Assembly: GCA_051011135.1 (NCBI GenBank) | Contig: JBPCUO010000023.1 | Location: 1-8,411, forward strand | Source: JACOND01 sp051011135 | GTDB taxonomy: Bacteria > Bdellovibrionota > Bdellovibrionia > Bdellovibrionales > UBA1609 | Reading direction: 5' to 3' | DNA length: 8,411 bases | Shown: one piece after another, positions 6,708-8,411 of the stretch | Layout: every line of letters begins with the position of its first letter | Numbering within the stretch: the stretch's first letter is position 1 | Position numbers and translations under genes: made by a program | The notes under the pieces: generated by a model | The model's input: only the letters and a program-made list of their open reading frames with translations | The model's database searches: none | Told to the model about the DNA's origin: nothing

Positions 6708-6716
6708 TATTATAGT
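6708..6716 (+). promoter_or_regulatory. Putative -10 region of tRNA-Asp
   Basis: Overlapping TATTAT (6708-6713) and TATAGT (6711-6716) lie about 18 nt ahead of the tRNA, a suitable distance for a short 5' leader. No good -35 is found at 16-18 bp. A stronger -35-like CTGACA (6658-6663, five of six) would pair with a poorer -10, TAGAAA (6681-6686), at 17 bp and imply a leader of about 40 nt. Apart from these elements, the terminator and the repeat, 6589-6733 holds nothing recognisable. Confidence 0.35.
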
Positions 6717-6733
6717 ATATCTACAGAACAAAA

Positions 6734-6810
6734 GGGGTGGTAGTTCAGCTGGTTAGAACGCCGGCCTGTCACGCCGGAGGTCGCGGGTTCGAGTCCCGTC
6801 CACCCCGCCA
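6734..6810 (+). tRNA. tRNA-Asp (anticodon GUC)
   Basis: A complete cloverleaf is present. The acceptor GGGGTGG (6734-6740) pairs with CCACCCC (6800-6806). The anticodon stem CCGGC/GCCGG (6761-6765, 6773-6777) flanks the loop CTGTCAC with GTC at 6768-6770. The T-arm has GGTTCGAGTCC. The discriminator is G6807 and CCA (6808-6810) is encoded. The gene is intact. No terminator is seen between it and the coding region beginning 34 nt later, so the two may share a transcript. tRNA 3' ends are common integration sites, and accessory-looking genes begin directly behind this one. Confidence 0.97.
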
Positions 6811-6844
6811 TTTTGTTAAATCACTCATATCGAAAGGATCAACT

Positions 6845-7576
6845 ATGACAACAGATGAATCTCTTGAAAACATGAATAAAAAAGAATTTCTGAATTTTAT
6901 ACAAACAAATATAAACATTATTAACGAAGGAAAAAAATGTAGTGAAGATATCAAAACTATACATTCAGATTTACAGATTATTTATGAAAAAATTCCTGAA
7001 AATAATCAAAAAATAGAAGAAATAAAAGAAAAATTTAAAAGCGATTCAGATAAATATGAAAGTCTTTTAAAAAAAATAGAAAATCTTTTACCTGGAGCAG
7101 CTTCATCAAGCTTAGCTTCTAATTTTAATAAGGCTAAACGAAAACAAAATACAGTTCCTCTTTGGTTTCTTTTTATAGGATCTCTATCTATTTTAGGTTT
7201 TGGTTATTATTTATATTTCTTTAAAGAAACAAATATAAATCTTGAACTTTTAATTTCAAGATTTTTACTAGGAATTCCTTTTATATGGTTAGCATGGTTT
7301 GCTCAGAAATCTATTTTACAAATTAAAAAAATCCGTGAAGAGTATAATCATAAAGAGCAAATGATGAGATTATATGAAGGATTTAACAAATATATAAAAG
7401 AATTTGAAAATGAATCTGGTGGTGATAACTCTTTACAAAAATCTTTACATGAAGAAGTAACCAAATGCATATCACGCAATCCAGCAGAAACTCTTGAAAA
7501 TAATAAAACTTTAATTGATGATATGAAGACTTTTATTATTGACAAAATTAATAGTAGTAAAGAGATTGAAACTTAA
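6845..7576 (+). CDS. Two-TM coiled-coil membrane protein of unknown function
   Basis: This 243-residue protein has no known function. Residues 1-80 are highly charged and helical with coiled-coil character (repeated Ile/Leu spacing, for example IPENNQKIEEIKEKF). A small-residue segment, LLPGAASSSLASNF (81-94), follows. Two hydrophobic helices (about 104-126 and 134-157) form a hairpin and contain RFLLGIPFIWLAWFA (139-153). The rest is charged and helical (REEYNHKEQMMRLYEGF, 164-180; NPAETLE, 212-218). Both ends probably face the cytoplasm. From memory, the LPGA...LAS, P-IWLAWFA, EEY-HKE and NP-ETL pattern recurs in uncharacterised bacterial membrane proteins of mobile or restriction-rich regions; this was not verified. 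AAAGGA 8 nt before ATG 6845 fixes the start, since an upstream in-frame start at 6737 lies inside the tRNA. It converges on a DNA methyltransferase 47 nt away. No enzymatic motif is visible. Confidence 0.85.
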   Translation: MTTDESLENMNKKEFLNFIQTNINIINEGKKCSEDIKTIHSDLQIIYEKIPENNQKIEEIKEKFKSDSDKYESLLKKIENLLPGAASSSLASNFNKAKRKQNTVPLWFLFIGSLSILGFGYYLYFFKETNINLELLISRFLLGIPFIWLAWFAQKSILQIKKIREEYNHKEQMMRLYEGFNKYIKEFENESGGDNSLQKSLHEEVTKCISRNPAETLENNKTLIDDMKTFIIDKINSSKEIET

Positions 7577-7623
7577 AACAGCATTAATGATCTAATTTAG
7601 AGAAGTGTTTAAAGGGAAATAGA

Positions 7624-8411
7624 TTAAAGATGCAAAGAGGTTTCTTGTTGAATCTGATAAGTCTTTCTAGATCTTTTTTGATTAAGTAAATTAAGCTCTT
7701 TTATTATTTCATAAGCAATATGTTTAATAACATTAACAGGAACAGAGTTTCCAAATTGCTTATAGGCTTGTGTATCACTAACAGGTATCGCAAAATTATC
7801 AGGAAAACCTTGAAGTCTAGCGCACTCTCTTGGTGTTAATCTTCTGGGGTTTTTGTTTTTTTGTTCAATTAAAATTTCACTACCGTCTTTATAGTATCTA
7901 GCAGAAATTGTATTTGTATATTCAGAATTTTTATTAAACAAGCTATATCCAAATCCATTTCCTTTTCGAGCATGTTCTTTTTTTCTTCTCTTATGACCTG
8001 CCCATAATTTATCTGATAAAGTGTACTTATCACTAACCTTTTTTTCTAAAATAGATCCTACTTGAGTTTTTGAATATGTTGGTTTTGGAAATTGAAATTC
8101 ATTTCCTCCGTCTAAAAATCCTATAATAAAGAGTCTTTGTCTATTTTGAGGAAGGCCAAAATCTTTAGCAGAAAGAACTTTATAAAAAACTTTATACCCT
8201 ATCTGCTCAAGTTCTCTTAAAATAATATTAAAAGTTTTTCCCTTATCATGACCTGTTAACCCTTTAACATTTTCTAACAAAAAAGTATTAGGTCTTTTAA
8301 TTCTTAAAATTTCCTTTATGTTAAAAAATAAAGTTCCTCTAGTATCATCAAAGCCTCTTTTAATACCCGCAGCAGAAAAGGGCTGACAAGGAAATCCTGC
8401 AAGTAAAATAT
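7624..8411 (-). CDS. DNA (cytosine-5)-methyltransferase, Dcm-like, N-terminus missing (window edge)
   Basis: The enzyme transfers a methyl group from S-adenosylmethionine to carbon 5 of cytosine in a short DNA target. About 261 codons are present; the start and motif I lie beyond the right edge. Visible motifs in order: IV with catalytic Cys in GFPCQPFS (Cys codon 8388-8386), VI ENV (codons 8274-8266), VIII QNRQRLFIIGF, the target-recognition region, IX RRLTPRECARLQGFPDNF and X QFGNSVPVNVI. The recognition region and after (GNGFGYSLF, SARYYKDGSEILIE, IPVSDTQAYKQFGNS) closely resemble E. coli Dcm and M.EcoRII/SsoII-type enzymes, which modify CC(N)GG-like sites; the target here is an inference. 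A TTG at 8280 is not the start, because the conserved reading frame runs on upstream of it. No restriction endonuclease or Vsr gene is in the window, so orphan and restriction-linked roles cannot be separated. Confidence 0.95.
   Translation of the reverse strand, partial: ILLAGFPCQPFSAAGIKRGFDDTRGTLFFNIKEILRIKRPNTFLLENVKGLTGHDKGKTFNIILRELEQIGYKVFYKVLSAKDFGLPQNRQRLFIIGFLDGGNEFQFPKPTYSKTQVGSILEKKVSDKYTLSDKLWAGHKRRKKEHARKGNGFGYSLFNKNSEYTNTISARYYKDGSEILIEQKNKNPRRLTPRECARLQGFPDNFAIPVSDTQAYKQFGNSVPVNVIKHIAYEIIKELNLLNQKRSRKTYQIQQETSLHL

Noticed and set aside
6737..6844. N-terminal extension of the membrane protein from an ATG-like start in the tRNA
   Set aside because: These 36 codons are tRNA sequence and spacer. 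The ATG at 6845 has a proper AAAGGA ribosome-binding site.
6769..6954. Minus-strand 61-codon reading frame ending GGRDSNPRPPA
   Set aside because: Its C-terminus is the antisense of tRNA-Asp, a classic source of spurious proteins, and the rest is antisense to the membrane-protein gene.
6811..8411. Second copy of the tRNA-Asp 3' end marking an attachment site
   Set aside because: I looked for GGTTCGAGTCCCGT-like sequence after the tRNA and found none in the window; it could still lie beyond the right edge.
1..8411. CRISPR array, rRNA gene or insertion sequence
   Set aside because: No regularly spaced repeats, rRNA signature or transposase gene was seen.

Overview
The window is a clearly AT-rich piece of a Gram-negative bacterial chromosome. 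A type IV prepilin, a sigma-54 activator of the NtrC class, proteobacterial-type GlmU and GlmS, and tRNA genes with encoded CCA ends point to a deltaproteobacterium-like or Bdellovibrionota-like organism. That placement is an inference from gene content and protein style; nothing in the window fixes the taxon.

Layout, left to right. (1) Positions 1-384, minus strand: the N-terminal 128 codons of a cysteine-rich type IV prepilin, running off the left edge. (2) 385-577: a gene-free stretch with a plausible pilin promoter, a two-part hairpin followed by a T-run, and probably the promoter of the next tRNA. (3) 578-653, plus strand: tRNA-Gly(UCC). (4) 677-3882, minus strand: a tight glmU-glmS operon with a 5-nt gap. 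It covers most of UDP-GlcNAc synthesis: GlmS makes glucosamine-6-phosphate, and GlmU acetylates glucosamine-1-phosphate and uridylylates it. GlmM, the mutase between them, is not in the window. (5) 4055-6588, plus strand: a two-component pair divergent from glmU. The first gene is a soluble GAF-like/PAS/DHp protein with an intact H-box but no ATP-binding (HATPase) domain. The second is a complete NtrC-type response regulator, followed by an AT-rich terminator. (6) 6734-6810, plus strand: tRNA-Asp(GUC). (7) 6845-8411: accessory-looking DNA directly behind the tRNA. It holds a two-TM coiled-coil membrane protein of unknown function and, convergent to it, a Dcm-like DNA cytosine-C5 methyltransferase cut by the right edge.

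The housekeeping part (glmUS, tRNAs) is ordinary. Two places deserve attention. The first is the kinase gene, which stops where its catalytic domain should begin and carries a perfect in-frame 15-bp tandem duplication near its end, while its neighbouring regulator looks fully functional. The second is the block behind tRNA-Asp, where a membrane protein and a DNA methyltransferase suggest the edge of a mobile or defence-type island. No integrase, nuclease or repeated tRNA end is visible inside the window to prove this.
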